From the NCBI RefSeq assembly GCF_008011855.1, contig NZ_VOUX01000001.1, forward strand, positions 310,001 through 374,000: DNA of 64,000 nt, given 5' to 3'. The position numbers and the translations under genes are program-made. The notes under the pieces are model-generated. The model was not told the DNA's origin. It saw only the letters and a list, made by a program, of their open reading frames with translations, and did no database searches. Shown piece after piece: positions 41,766 to 51,414 of the stretch (the stretch's first letter is position 1; every line of letters begins with the position of its first letter). Source of the DNA: Serratia bockelmannii (GTDB taxonomy: Bacteria > Pseudomonadota > Gammaproteobacteria > Enterobacterales > Enterobacteriaceae).

Positions 41766-44700
41766 ATGGCTTCTCTAGTGTCACAATACGAATCGGCATC
41801 AATCTACTATGCTGTTTTAGGTAAGAGTGCATCCACATCTACTATTGACTATTTTGCGCAGCAACTCCAGTTGGGAAATAAAACCGATCTGCAATTTATC
41901 AATGGGTTGATAGCATCTGCTGATGGTGTTGCCCGTTTCGGAGCAAAAACGCCTGCTGAAGTTATTCAAACTATTTATACTAATGTTCATGGAGTTGCGC
42001 CTTCCACTGAGGTTGTCAACGCCTTGTTGGCTACAGGAAACAGTGTTGGTGTTATTGTTCAAAGTATAATCAATGACCTATCCAATTACGCTGGAAACGA
42101 CAGTGCCACACTGTCACAGCAGAGCTTTTTCGATGGAAAAATAAAATCGGCACTTTTCCCATCATCAGTACCCGCTTCTGCTGGTACAGGGGCTTCTGAT
42201 GTTGCCGCTATTTATCATGTACTTGGCGCTGGGCTTTCCACCTCTGGTTTGAACTATTGGGGGGGGGCATTGAACGGTGGGGTGACTACCTTGGATAAGG
42301 TGGCGCAAACATTTGTTAATGATCGTGTTTATCTCACTTCGCTTAGCAATGCAGATTTTGTTGCTCGCATTTTCCAGTACGGTTTTGAGCGAGCTCCTAC
42401 TGCTGCTGAATCGTCAAGCTATTTGGCATTACTTGACGGTGGCGCAACGCGTGGCAGTGTTGTTGTAGATATTATCGAAGCACTTCGTGGCAGTGTTGCG
42501 CCTTCAGATGCTACGGCACAGGCTCATTTCAACGCCATTACTAGCGTTTATACTCCAGGGCAATTGCCTGCATTGAATATTCAAGAGCAGGTCGCCGCGG
42601 TCTATTTAGGTGTTCCAGGACGTGGAATCGATGCGCAGGCCTTGGATACCTGGGGCAAAATTCTTTCCTCAGGAAGCCTGACGTCTACAACTCTGACGGC
42701 TAAATTGTTGAGTTCAAGTGAGTTTCAGCAGAAAGGTGCCCAGCTGACAGGCGATGCTTTTATTCAGCATGTCTATACATTGGTACATGGTGTTGCCGCT
42801 ACCACAGCACAATTGGCTCTCTATAGTGGTTTAGGAAGTGACAAATCGGTTATCACCCAAGCCATCATAAACGACCTCCGCAACTCAACGGCCACTGACG
42901 CCACGACTGTAACCCAGCAGCATGGCTTTGAATACGACATCGGTACCAGCTTGCTGTACAAAACCGCTGCGTCTCTGACGGCAACAGCCGCCGGCGGTAA
43001 CGCAACCGGCACCGTCAACACCGGCACATCGCATCAAATCAGCAACGCCGAAACAGCGGTACTGACGAATGTTCAACTGAACGCCAATGCCGCTAGCATC
43101 GTGAACCTGAAGTTCGCCGACCATCTGGCGAATCTGACCATCAACGGCACCAGCGCAGCAACGGTCAACTTGTCTGACAATGGTGTTAATCCAGGTGTAG
43201 ATATCACCGTGAATAACGGCAACGTCATCCTGAACGCCAGTTCGGGTGCGGATGACGTAGTTGTCACATCGGCGGCAAACATTGCTACCGGTACCGCACA
43301 GTTCAACCTCGGCGCCGGCAACGATAGCCTGCACTGGGTGGGCAACGGGGTTTCCGGTGGGGCGAATACTGTCGCGAACACGGTTAAGGCTGATGGTGGT
43401 GCGGGTACGGACTCCATCTCCGCCAACTTCATCACCAAAACTGTAGTAACCAACCAAAACGCCCTGGGCGTTCGCACCAGTACCGTAACCAGCAACGCTA
43501 ACAACTTCTCGAACTTTGAGAAAATTGACCTGACCGGCTATATCGGCAAGTCCGTCGGTACGCTGATTACGACTCCGCTAATCGGTTCACCGACCACCAC
43601 CAGCGTCACAACGCCGACCCACACCTTTGACTTTGGCCTGACCAACGGCACATCTACGGTGGAAGGCACCACGGGCGGCACGGTTACGCAGAACGCGGCG
43701 GCCACCAACCTGGGCTCACAAGGTTTTGTGATCTCCGGTCTGGCTAACGTCAACGTCATTAACGCCGCCGGTGGCAACGCCGCGCAGTTGGAAGTGAAAG
43801 GGGACGCGACTTCCGCCAGTACGCTGAACTTCACCTTCGTGCAGAACGCCACCGATCATTTCAATATCAACTTTGATGCGGTGAGTTCTTCCAATGTGAA
43901 TGCCGGCGCCATTACCCTTAACAGCAGCAGCAGCGCCTTGTTGGGCACCGCTCTGACCACGGTGAACGTGGCCTCAGGCGGTACCGGCAGCTTTGACAAC
44001 ATTCTGTCACTGGCCGGCACCAATGCGCAGGTTCAGACCATCAACGTGACCGGTGATCACGCGCTGGATCTGACGTTGGGCAGCGGTTTCAGCAACGTGC
44101 GTGATATCAATGCGTCCACCAACACCGGGGGTCTGAATCTCGACTCCAGCCATGGCGGTACCGGTGACGGTATCATCGTTCAATTGCTGAACATTCTGCC
44201 GCTGAGCGTCATTACCACCAACCTGTTGGCGCCGGTGTTGACGGCGTTGGGCCTGAACGGTTACCAGATGACCGTAGAAGGCTCCAGTGCTGCCGATACC
44301 CTGGGCGTGATTGGCAACACCACGCTGACCGGTGGCGCAGGTGCCAACACCTATGACATCAAGGCGAGTAACACGCAGGCGGGTGTGACCATCAAGGACT
44401 TTAATAGCCTCAAGGACTCGATTGTCGACGTGAACCATGGCGGCCTGACTATTTCCGATGACGCCAGCGGCACTGCGGTAGCGAACTACGGTACGCGCTC
44501 TGCCGACACGTTGGATGCGTTGTTGGGGACACTGGTGGGCGGTTTGACCAACGGCGTTATCGGCCTGTTGGGTGGTATCTTGGGTCTGGATAGCAGCAAC
44601 TCGCTGACGGCGAAAGTGGGTGTGGCATCCGTTGTATTCAGCGGTGGCGGCAACACTGCAAGCTCGTATGTAATTATCGACAACAACGATAACCACACGC

Positions 44701-44777
44701 TGGACCTCAACGATACCGTGGTATACCTGACAGGGCAAAACCACCAGCAATTGGTGGATACTCTGCACTACGCGTAA
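41766..44777 (+). CDS. slaA: S-layer protein SlaA, substrate of the Lip type I exporter
   Basis: This 1003-residue protein matches the S. marcescens S-layer protein in size and place just before lipBCD; SlaA, lipase and protease are known Lip substrates. It has no Cys, no N-terminal signal peptide, and a composition rich in Ala, Gly, Ser, Thr, Asn. Three DUF4214-like repeats occupy roughly residues 10-380 (VAAIYHVLGAGLSTSGLNYW and VAAVYLGVPGRGIDAQALDTW are equivalent positions). Beta-rich repeats follow, with RTX-like GAGNDSLHW and GGAGANTYD, and an uncleaved C-terminal secretion signal ending LVDTLHYA. A run of nine G lies at codons 165-168. The first third uses AT-rich codons and the rest GC-rich ones, with a change near 42,860. 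Confidence 0.92.
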   Translation: MASLVSQYESASIYYAVLGKSASTSTIDYFAQQLQLGNKTDLQFINGLIASADGVARFGAKTPAEVIQTIYTNVHGVAPSTEVVNALLATGNSVGVIVQSIINDLSNYAGNDSATLSQQSFFDGKIKSALFPSSVPASAGTGASDVAAIYHVLGAGLSTSGLNYWGGALNGGVTTLDKVAQTFVNDRVYLTSLSNADFVARIFQYGFERAPTAAESSSYLALLDGGATRGSVVVDIIEALRGSVAPSDATAQAHFNAITSVYTPGQLPALNIQEQVAAVYLGVPGRGIDAQALDTWGKILSSGSLTSTTLTAKLLSSSEFQQKGAQLTGDAFIQHVYTLVHGVAATTAQLALYSGLGSDKSVITQAIINDLRNSTATDATTVTQQHGFEYDIGTSLLYKTAASLTATAAGGNATGTVNTGTSHQISNAETAVLTNVQLNANAASIVNLKFADHLANLTINGTSAATVNLSDNGVNPGVDITVNNGNVILNASSGADDVVVTSAANIATGTAQFNLGAGNDSLHWVGNGVSGGANTVANTVKADGGAGTDSISANFITKTVVTNQNALGVRTSTVTSNANNFSNFEKIDLTGYIGKSVGTLITTPLIGSPTTTSVTTPTHTFDFGLTNGTSTVEGTTGGTVTQNAAATNLGSQGFVISGLANVNVINAAGGNAAQLEVKGDATSASTLNFTFVQNATDHFNINFDAVSSSNVNAGAITLNSSSSALLGTALTTVNVASGGTGSFDNILSLAGTNAQVQTINVTGDHALDLTLGSGFSNVRDINASTNTGGLNLDSSHGGTGDGIIVQLLNILPLSVITTNLLAPVLTALGLNGYQMTVEGSSAADTLGVIGNTTLTGGAGANTYDIKASNTQAGVTIKDFNSLKDSIVDVNHGGLTISDDASGTAVANYGTRSADTLDALLGTLVGGLTNGVIGLLGGILGLDSSNSLTAKVGVASVVFSGGGNTASSYVIIDNNDNHTLDLNDTVVYLTGQNHQQLVDTLHYA
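42259..42267 (+). repeat. Nine-G tract within the slaA coding region
   Basis: The tract encodes part of Trp165-Gly-Gly-Ala168. Gain of one G leads to a TAA about ten codons later; loss of one leads to TGA two codons after the tract. Tracts this long are rare in coding DNA and prone to slippage. Confidence 0.95.
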
Positions 44778-44830
44778 GGATGAATTCCAGTGGGTTATAA
44801 TGCCCATTGAAACTGTTAGTCAATCAATAA

Positions 44831-44860
44831 TACGGGGTGTGTAAACACCCCGTATTCTTT
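44831..44860 (+). terminator. Terminator downstream of slaA
   Basis: TACGGGGTGT and ACACCCCGTA form a perfect ten-base stem with a four-base loop, followed by TTCTTT, 53 bases after the slaA stop. It would separate slaA from lipBCD transcription unless read-through occurs. Confidence 0.85.
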
Positions 44861-45167
44861 GAAAATTGTGAACTACGTCATTATCTCTAATTTATTCCCT
44901 TTCGTACTAAACTCGCGTTGCCCTGTCTACTATTTACCTCACTGTTTTCATTTGTTTTTTTCTGTAGTTCGTGAGGCGATTTTTTTTGCTTACGGCCTTG
45001 CTGATATCCACTTTCTCTACCTATAGTTAGAAAAAGTATCTGCAGTCTCGAGCATGTCTGGGGGGGGGGTTCTTTAGGATTTATTTTATTTTTCCCTTTT
45101 TAGGATTTTCCTTATAAGAGTCCAATGCGGATTTTGACTGACAGTGCACATGATGTAAGGGCAGAAA
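44861..45167 (+). promoter_or_regulatory. Promoter/leader region of lipBCD with a ten-G tract
   Basis: The stretch between the slaA terminator and lipB is gene-free and T-rich. Its one outstanding feature is a homopolymer of ten G at 45060-45069, 99 bases before the lipB start. No convincing -35/-10 pair was found on reading. A change in tract length could alter promoter spacing or leader structure. Confidence 0.45.
45060..45069 (+). repeat. Ten-G tract upstream of lipB
   Basis: Ten consecutive G, flanked by T and T, in the non-coding region between slaA and lipB. It is the longest homopolymer I noticed in the window. Confidence 0.95.
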
Positions 45168-46940
45168 GTGAATCAATTTATACCGCGCAATGAAATTGCG
45201 GATGTTATACGGACTCGCAGTAAGGTTTTTTGGACCGTTGGCATATTTACCGCATTTATTAATTTATTAATGCTAGTTCCTTCTATCTATATGCTCCAGG
45301 TTTACGACCGGGTGCTTCCTTCGCGTAATGAAATCACGCTGTTGATGCTGACGCTGATCATGCTGGGCATGTTCGGCATGATGTCGCTGTTGGAATACGT
45401 GCGCAGCATGGTGGTGATCCGTATCGGCAGTCAGCTGGATATGCGTCTCAACACGCGAGTCTACACTGCGGCCTACGAGGCGAATCTGAAAAACGGTTCT
45501 TCTGACGCCGGCCAGATGCTGAGCGACTTGACCAATCTGCGCCAATTCCTCACCGGCAGCGCGCTGTTCGCCTTCTTTGATGCACCGTGGTTTCCGATCT
45601 ATCTGTTGGTGATATTCCTCTTTAACCCTTGGTTGGGGCTGTTCGCCCTGGTCGGTGCACTGTTGTTGATCGCATTGGCGGTGATCAACGAAATGGTGTC
45701 GAAAAAGCCGCTGGCGGAAGCCAGCAAGCTGTCGATTATGTCCGGTACGTTGGCCAGCACCAATCTGCGAAATGCCGAAGTGATCGAGGCTTTAGGGATG
45801 TTGCCTAACCTGAAACGCCGGTGGTTCGGTCTGCACCAGCGATTCTTGAACAGCCAACGCATCGCCAGCGAACGCGCATCGCGGGTCACGTCGATCACCA
45901 AGTTTGTGCGCATGTCGCTGCAATCACTGGTGTTGGGGCTGGGGGGGTGGCTGGCTATCGATGGGCACATCACGCCCGGTATGATGATTGCCGGCTCCAT
46001 TCTGATGGGGCGAACGCTGGCGCCGATTGAGCAGGTTATTAACGTCTGGAAGAGCTACAGCGCGGCGAAGCTTTCTTATGGCCGGTTGGTCAAGCTGCTG
46101 GAAACGCACCCGCAACGTGGTACCGGTATGTCCTTGCCGCGTCCGGAAGGGGTGCTTGCCGTAGAAGGCGTCACCGCTACGCCGCCGGGATCCAAAGGCG
46201 ATGCGGTATTGCATAACGTGAGTTTTGCCATTCAGCCTGGTGACGTGCTGGGGATCATTGGCCCGAGCGCGTCGGGGAAATCGACGCTGGCTCGTTTGCT
46301 GGTCGGCATTTGGCCGGTCAGTGAAGGGATTGTTCGGTTGGATAATGCTGACATCTATCAGTGGAACAAGGATGAGTTGGGGCCGTATATCGGCTATCTG
46401 CCGCAGGACATTGAGCTGTTTGCCGGGACTATCGCCGAGAATATCGCTCGCTTTAACGAGATCGACTCAGAGAAGGTCATTGAAGCCGCTAAGTTGGCCG
46501 GTGTGCACGAACTGATCCTGCGTTTCCCGAACGGCTACGATTCGGTGCTCGGCAACGGTGGCGCTGGGCTGTCCGGTGGGCAGAAACAGCGTATCGGCCT
46601 GGCGCGCGCACTGTACGGCGACCCTTCGCTGGTGGTTTTGGATGAGCCTAACTCCAATCTGGATGATGCGGGCGAGAAAGCGTTGAACCAGGCCATTATG
46701 TTCCTCAAGCAACGTAATAAAACGGTGGTTCTGATTACCCATCGCACCAATTTGCTGTCGATGACCAGCAAGCTGTTGCTCTTGGTGAATGGCAACGTCA
46801 ACGCGTTCGGCCCGACTCAACAAGTGCTTCAGGCGTTAGCCAATGCGCAAAAAGCGCAGACGCAACAGCCTCAGCAAGCGGTGAGGGCGGTAAATTCTGA
46901 GCCAGATGAAGGCAATATCCCAAAAACGCAAATTAATTAA
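45168..46940 (+). CDS. lipB: Type I secretion ABC transporter LipB
   Basis: The inner-membrane ATPase/permease of the Lip exporter, with LipC and LipD. The 590-residue protein starts at GTG 45168 ([14 protein letters not shown] when initiated). The first 300 residues contain five to six membrane segments of the PrtD/LipB type, without an N-terminal C39 peptidase domain. The ATPase has Walker A GPSASGKS (about 365-372), signature LSGGQKQR (about 467) and Walker [13 protein letters not shown] (about 488). A seven-G run at 45941 falls in the coding region. It begins 390 bases after slaA and 52 bases before lipC. Confidence 0.94.
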   Translation: MNQFIPRNEIADVIRTRSKVFWTVGIFTAFINLLMLVPSIYMLQVYDRVLPSRNEITLLMLTLIMLGMFGMMSLLEYVRSMVVIRIGSQLDMRLNTRVYTAAYEANLKNGSSDAGQMLSDLTNLRQFLTGSALFAFFDAPWFPIYLLVIFLFNPWLGLFALVGALLLIALAVINEMVSKKPLAEASKLSIMSGTLASTNLRNAEVIEALGMLPNLKRRWFGLHQRFLNSQRIASERASRVTSITKFVRMSLQSLVLGLGGWLAIDGHITPGMMIAGSILMGRTLAPIEQVINVWKSYSAAKLSYGRLVKLLETHPQRGTGMSLPRPEGVLAVEGVTATPPGSKGDAVLHNVSFAIQPGDVLGIIGPSASGKSTLARLLVGIWPVSEGIVRLDNADIYQWNKDELGPYIGYLPQDIELFAGTIAENIARFNEIDSEKVIEAAKLAGVHELILRFPNGYDSVLGNGGAGLSGGQKQRIGLARALYGDPSLVVLDEPNSNLDDAGEKALNQAIMFLKQRNKTVVLITHRTNLLSMTSKLLLLVNGNVNAFGPTQQVLQALANAQKAQTQQPQQAVRAVNSEPDEGNIPKTQIN

Positions 46941-46992
46941 GCCGTGAATTGCCTGATGGCTTTATTGCCGTCCGCAGTTTAAAGGAGTTGGT

Positions 46993-48324
46993 ATGTCGAC
47001 GCACATTGGCGAGCCGCAAGACTCGTATATTGAAGAGATCCCACAGGATGAACGGCGGTTTACCCGGATGGGCTGGCTGGTGGTGGGAATTGGTCTGTTC
47101 GGATTTTTGGCTTGGGCAGCGTTTGCGCCCCTGGATAAAGGGGTGGCATCACCGGGATCGGTAACCGTTTCCGGCAACCGCAAAACGGTGCAGGCACCGG
47201 CCAGCGGCATCATCAAAAATATCGCGGTGAAAGAGGGCGACAAGGTGAAAGCCGGTGAAGTCCTGGTGCAGTTGAGCCAGGTGCAGGCACAGGCGCAGGT
47301 CGATTCCCTGCGCGACCAGTACTACACCACGCTGGCCACCGAAGGGCGTTTACTCGCCGAACGCGATGGTCTGAGTAGCGTCACTTTTTCTCCCATTTTT
47401 ACCCAGATCAAGGATCAGCCGCGTGTGGCTGAAATTATCGCGTTGCAAACGCAGCTGTTCGCTTCCCGCCGCCAGGGGCTGCAAAGTGAAATTGACGGTT
47501 ATAAGCAGTCGATGGACGGGATTCGTTTCCAATTGAAAGGCCTGCAGGATTCACGCGTCAACAAGCAGATCCAACTTTCCAGCCTGCGTGAACAGATGAA
47601 CAGCATGAAGCAGCTGGCTGCGGACGGCTACCTGCCACGCAATCGCTATCTGGAAGTTCAGCGTCAGTTCGCCGAAGTGAATAGCAGCATCGATGAAACT
47701 GTCGGGCGGATTGGCCAATTGCAAAAGCAGCTGCAAGAATCTCAGCAGCGTATCGATCAACGTTTCGCCGACTATCAACGCGAGGTCAGAACGCAACTGG
47801 CACAAACCCAAATGGACGCCAGTGAGTTTCGCAATAAGCTGCAAATGGCCGATTTCGATCTGGGCAACACCGCCATCACCTCACCGGTGGACGGCACCGT
47901 GGTCGGATTGAATATCTTCACTCAGGGGGGCGTCGTGGGAGCGGGTGACCACCTGATGGACGTTGTACCCAGCCAGGCGACGCTGGTGGTGGATTCTCGC
48001 CTGAAAGTCGACCTGATCGATAAGGTGTACAACGGGTTGCCGGTGGATCTGATGTTTACCGCCTTCAACCAAAACAAAACCCCGAAAATTCCAGGAACGG
48101 TCACATTGGTTTCCGCCGACCGTCTGGTCGACAAAGCCAACGGTGAGCCTTACTACCAGATGCAGGTTACGGTCTCACCGGAGGGCATGAAGATGCTCAG
48201 TGGCGAGGACATCAAGCCGGGGATGCCGGTAGAGGTGTTCGTGAAAACGGGGTCGCGCTCACTGCTGAGCTATCTGTTTAAACCTATTTTGGATCGCGCT
48301 CATACTTCATTAACCGAGGAATAA
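46993..48324 (+). CDS. lipC: Type I secretion membrane-fusion protein LipC
   Basis: The periplasmic adaptor of the Lip exporter, of the HlyD/PrtE family. The 443-residue protein has a short cytoplasmic N-terminus, one membrane segment (about residues 28-48), and a split lipoyl/barrel-sandwich domain (VQAPASGIIKNIAVKEGDKV and ITSPVDGTVVGLNIF). Between them lies a long alpha-helical hairpin rich in Gln (about residues 95-285). The C-terminal beta-barrel region ends the fold. AAAGGAG precedes the ATG, and lipD starts two bases after the stop. Confidence 0.94.
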   Translation: MSTHIGEPQDSYIEEIPQDERRFTRMGWLVVGIGLFGFLAWAAFAPLDKGVASPGSVTVSGNRKTVQAPASGIIKNIAVKEGDKVKAGEVLVQLSQVQAQAQVDSLRDQYYTTLATEGRLLAERDGLSSVTFSPIFTQIKDQPRVAEIIALQTQLFASRRQGLQSEIDGYKQSMDGIRFQLKGLQDSRVNKQIQLSSLREQMNSMKQLAADGYLPRNRYLEVQRQFAEVNSSIDETVGRIGQLQKQLQESQQRIDQRFADYQREVRTQLAQTQMDASEFRNKLQMADFDLGNTAITSPVDGTVVGLNIFTQGGVVGAGDHLMDVVPSQATLVVDSRLKVDLIDKVYNGLPVDLMFTAFNQNKTPKIPGTVTLVSADRLVDKANGEPYYQMQVTVSPEGMKMLSGEDIKPGMPVEVFVKTGSRSLLSYLFKPILDRAHTSLTEE

Positions 48325-48326
48325 TT

Positions 48327-49703
48327 TTGATTCAATCAAAACGACAGGCTGCCGGTCTGGTTATCGGCACCCTTTTGTTTGCGATATCTGCGCCGGTTTA
48401 TTCGATAGGGATTTTAGACGCATATTCGCTGGCATTAGAAAAGGACCCGACCTTCCGGGCGGCTATAAAAGAGAAAGAAGCGGGAGATGAGAACGAAAAC
48501 ATCGGCAGGGCGGGGCTGCTGCCGAAAGTGTCGTTGAACTATCAGAATTCGCCGCGCAATTGGCAGACGCAAAAATATCCGCAGAGCGACTTTTTCGGCA
48601 ATGTTTCGGAGGTCACCCGGCGGCAACAATATCGCAGTTATTCCAGTTCGATCACGCTGACGCAGCCGCTGTTCGATTATGAAGCGTACGCGCGTTACAA
48701 AGCCGGCGTAGCGCAGACGATGATGTCGGACGAGCGCTATCGCAGTAAGTTGCTGGATCTTGCTGTTAGGGTGATTAACGCCTATGTCGAAGTGGCCTAT
48801 TCCAAGGATCAAATCGCGTTGGCCGAAGCGCAAAAGGCGGCTTACAAGGAACAGTTGACCTTGAACGATCGCCTGATGAGCGCCGGTGAAGGCACCATTA
48901 CCGACGTATCAGAAACCCAGGCGCGCTACAGCCTGGCCGAAGCGCAGATAATCGAAGCGCGCGATGCGCTGGACGCCGCGCAGCGCGAATTGGAAGTGAT
49001 TATCGGCATACCGCTGAACCAACTGGATGAATTGCAGGTTTTGCGGCCGGGCAAGTTTAAGGTGGCGCCGCTGATCCCGTCCAAATTTGAAGAGTGGCAA
49101 AAGATCGCGCTGGAGAACAACCCGGTGCTAGCCGCCTCGCGTCATGGCGTGGATGCCGCTAAGTATGACGTCGAAAGGAATCGGGCGGGCTTTATGCCGC
49201 AGGTTCAGCTGTATGCTTCGCATTCGGAAAACGATTCCAGCAGCGATAACACGGTTAACCAGAAATACCGTACCGACAGTATCGGCGTGCAGGTCAGTAT
49301 GCCTATTTATTCCGGCGGCGGCGTTTCGGCGTCGACCCGGCAGGCGGCGGCGCGCTATGGCCAGGCGATGTATGAAATGGATGCGCAGACGGGCACCACG
49401 CTCAACGATCTGCGCAAGCAGTACAATCTGTGCATCAGCAGCCGCGCCAAGGTGGCGGCCTATGAGCTGGCGGTACAGTCTGCCACCACACAGGTGACGG
49501 CGACCCGGCAAAGCGTGCTGGCCGGGCAACGTGTCAACGTTGACGTGCTCAACGCCGAACAGCAGCTCTATAGCGCTCAGCGCGATCTGGCCTCCGCCAA
49601 GTACGCCTACATCAAGTCCTGGATTACCTTGCTGAGCGACTCAGGGACGTTGGACGAGAAGGATGTGCTGCGCGTGGCGCAGTATTTTGCCCGCAGTCGT
49701 TAG
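48327..49703 (+). CDS. lipD: Outer-membrane TolC-family channel LipD
   Basis: The outer-membrane exit duct of the Lip exporter. The 458-residue protein starts at TTG 48327, two bases after lipC, behind GAGGA. A signal peptide (about 1-26, cleavage after PVYS) precedes two OEP repeats; LLDLAVRVINAYVEVAYSKDQ and VLAGQRVNVDVLNAEQQLYSAQRDLASAKYAYI are the typical helical stretches of each. Closing of the operon is shown by the strong terminator after it. The set lacks any dedicated accessory gene. Confidence 0.94.
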   Translation: MIQSKRQAAGLVIGTLLFAISAPVYSIGILDAYSLALEKDPTFRAAIKEKEAGDENENIGRAGLLPKVSLNYQNSPRNWQTQKYPQSDFFGNVSEVTRRQQYRSYSSSITLTQPLFDYEAYARYKAGVAQTMMSDERYRSKLLDLAVRVINAYVEVAYSKDQIALAEAQKAAYKEQLTLNDRLMSAGEGTITDVSETQARYSLAEAQIIEARDALDAAQRELEVIIGIPLNQLDELQVLRPGKFKVAPLIPSKFEEWQKIALENNPVLAASRHGVDAAKYDVERNRAGFMPQVQLYASHSENDSSSDNTVNQKYRTDSIGVQVSMPIYSGGGVSASTRQAAARYGQAMYEMDAQTGTTLNDLRKQYNLCISSRAKVAAYELAVQSATTQVTATRQSVLAGQRVNVDVLNAEQQLYSAQRDLASAKYAYIKSWITLLSDSGTLDEKDVLRVAQYFARSR

Positions 49704-49733
49704 CAATATATTCACTATGAGCATTAATCTGAA

Positions 49734-49759
49734 AGAGCAGCACGATGCTGCTCTTTTTT
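49734..49759 (+). terminator. Terminator of lipBCD
   Basis: AGAGCAGC and GCTGCTCT pair around a five-base loop and continue into TTTTT, 31 bases after lipD. Confidence 0.88.
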
Positions 49760-49977
49760 GCGTTAATACGTTATGTTATCGGCTGGTGGTTCCTTCTGTA
49801 TTTATACTTGCCTGGTTTATTTCTATACATAATTTTCTGTTAAGGAACGGTAGGTTAGAGGGATACATGCTTTTCGCAAAGTGTAACTATTGGTTAATGA
49901 TCGAACGAATTTTAGAATGATGCTGCTGACGTGCGGCGTCGTCCTTGTAAGAACGATGGCTGAGTAAAGGGTAGATA

Positions 49978-51402
49978 ATGTCCAAACTAATTCCTGTGGT
50001 TATGGCCGGCGGTACTGGGAGTCGTCTGTGGCCGATGTCGCGAGAATCGTTTCCTAAACAGTTTTTATCTATTGATGACAGCGGGGTGAGCCTGCTGCAA
50101 CAAACGTTACAGCGTTTGTCGGGTCTGACCGGTATCGAAGTTGCTGCTCCTCTGGTCATTTGCAACGAGGAACACCGTTTTTTGGTTGCCGAGCAATTGC
50201 GCGGAATTGGGCAATTAGCGACCAACATTATTTTAGAGCCCGTAGGGCGCAATACCGCGCCGGCAGTGGCGTTAGCCGCTCATCTTGCAGCGGAAGAAGA
50301 CGAAGACAGCATGCTCTTGGTGCTGGCTGCAGACCATCTGATCACGAAAGTAGATAATTTCCACGCGGCGATTCAGACGGCAATCTCTTTTGCGGTCAAC
50401 AACCAGCTGGTCACGTTTGGCATTATTCCGGAGCATCCGGAAACCGGGTACGGTTACATCAAACGCGGCAGTCACTTGTCTCATGATTGCTTTAAGGTTG
50501 ATTCATTCGTGGAAAAACCACGTTTGGAGAAAGCGATAGAATACCTCGCCAGCGGTGAATATAGCTGGAACAGCGGTATGTTCATGTTCAAAACCGCCAA
50601 GTTTTTGCAAGAGTTGCAGCAGTTTAGCCCAGACATCTTTAACACAACCCAGCAGTCTGTGGTTAAAAGCCAACGCGACATGAACTTTATTCGGGTTGAA
50701 CAAGCGATCTTCAAACACTGTCCGAGCGACTCCATCGACTATGCGGTGATGGAAAAAACGCGTGATGCTGTAGTGATTCCCATTGATGCTGGCTGGAGTG
50801 ACGTTGGTTCTTGGTCCTCGCTGTGGGACGTTTCTAAGAAAGATCATTTGGGCAATGTCAATGTGGGCGACATTATCTCGATCGATTCCAATGACAACTA
50901 CATTTCCTCTGAATCCGCGTTGGTGGCGACCATTGGGTTGGAAAACCTGATCGTGGTCAACACCAATGATGCCTTGCTGATCGCTCACAAGGACAAAGTG
51001 CAGGATGTGAAGAAAGTGGTTGATGAGCTTAAAAAGCGCAATCTTCATCATTTTCGCCAGCATTCCACCGCATATCGTCCCTGGGGCAAGATTTGCGACA
51101 TCGACAGCGGCACGCACTTCCAGGTGAAGAGAATCATTGTCCGGCCAGGTGAAGGCTTGTCAGTACAACGCCATCTCCACCGTGCTGAACATTGGGTCGT
51201 CGTGAGTGGGACAGCAAGAGTTAACGTTGATGACCAAGAGTTCTTCTTGTCGGAAAATCAGTCTACCTTCATTCCTGCGGGCAGTGTCCATACGCTAGAA
51301 AACCCGGGAAAAATCGATTTGGAAATGATCGAGGTCAGGTCGGGGCACTATCTGGAAGAAGATGATATTGAGCGTTTGCAAGATCGCTATGGCAGAGTTT
51401 AA
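49978..51402 (+). CDS. manC: Mannose-1-phosphate guanylyltransferase/mannose-6-phosphate isomerase
   Basis: It makes GDP-mannose from mannose-1-phosphate and GTP; the type II form also has a fused isomerase-like domain. The 474 residues hold the pyrophosphorylase motif GGTGSRLWPMSRESFPKQF (near the N-terminus), FVEKPRLEKA, and the C-terminal cupin part PGEGLSVQRHLHRAEHWVV. AAAGGG precedes the ATG. It is followed after 12 bases by manB, so both form an operon ended by the terminator after manB. Neither gmd nor fcl is present, so the product is probably used as GDP-mannose. Confidence 0.95.
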   Translation: MSKLIPVVMAGGTGSRLWPMSRESFPKQFLSIDDSGVSLLQQTLQRLSGLTGIEVAAPLVICNEEHRFLVAEQLRGIGQLATNIILEPVGRNTAPAVALAAHLAAEEDEDSMLLVLAADHLITKVDNFHAAIQTAISFAVNNQLVTFGIIPEHPETGYGYIKRGSHLSHDCFKVDSFVEKPRLEKAIEYLASGEYSWNSGMFMFKTAKFLQELQQFSPDIFNTTQQSVVKSQRDMNFIRVEQAIFKHCPSDSIDYAVMEKTRDAVVIPIDAGWSDVGSWSSLWDVSKKDHLGNVNVGDIISIDSNDNYISSESALVATIGLENLIVVNTNDALLIAHKDKVQDVKKVVDELKKRNLHHFRQHSTAYRPWGKICDIDSGTHFQVKRIIVRPGEGLSVQRHLHRAEHWVVVSGTARVNVDDQEFFLSENQSTFIPAGSVHTLENPGKIDLEMIEVRSGHYLEEDDIERLQDRYGRV

Positions 51403-51414
51403 TAGGGTTTGGTA

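Noticed and set aside
41766-44777. SlaA as a classical RTX toxin or adhesin
   Set aside because: Only isolated RTX-like turns are seen, without a block of nonapeptide repeats; size, Cys-free composition and lipBCD context fit the S-layer protein better.
44007-44807. A 266-codon frame opposite the slaA 3' end
   Set aside because: It mirrors the repetitive slaA sequence and has no recognised domain.
45941-45947. Seven-G run in lipB as a third phase-variation tract
   Set aside because: Seven is shorter than the tracts usually variable, and such runs arise easily in Gly-Gly codons; too weak to propose.
49663-49920. An 85-codon frame overlapping the lipD end
   Set aside because: It runs across the lipBCD terminator and has no motif.
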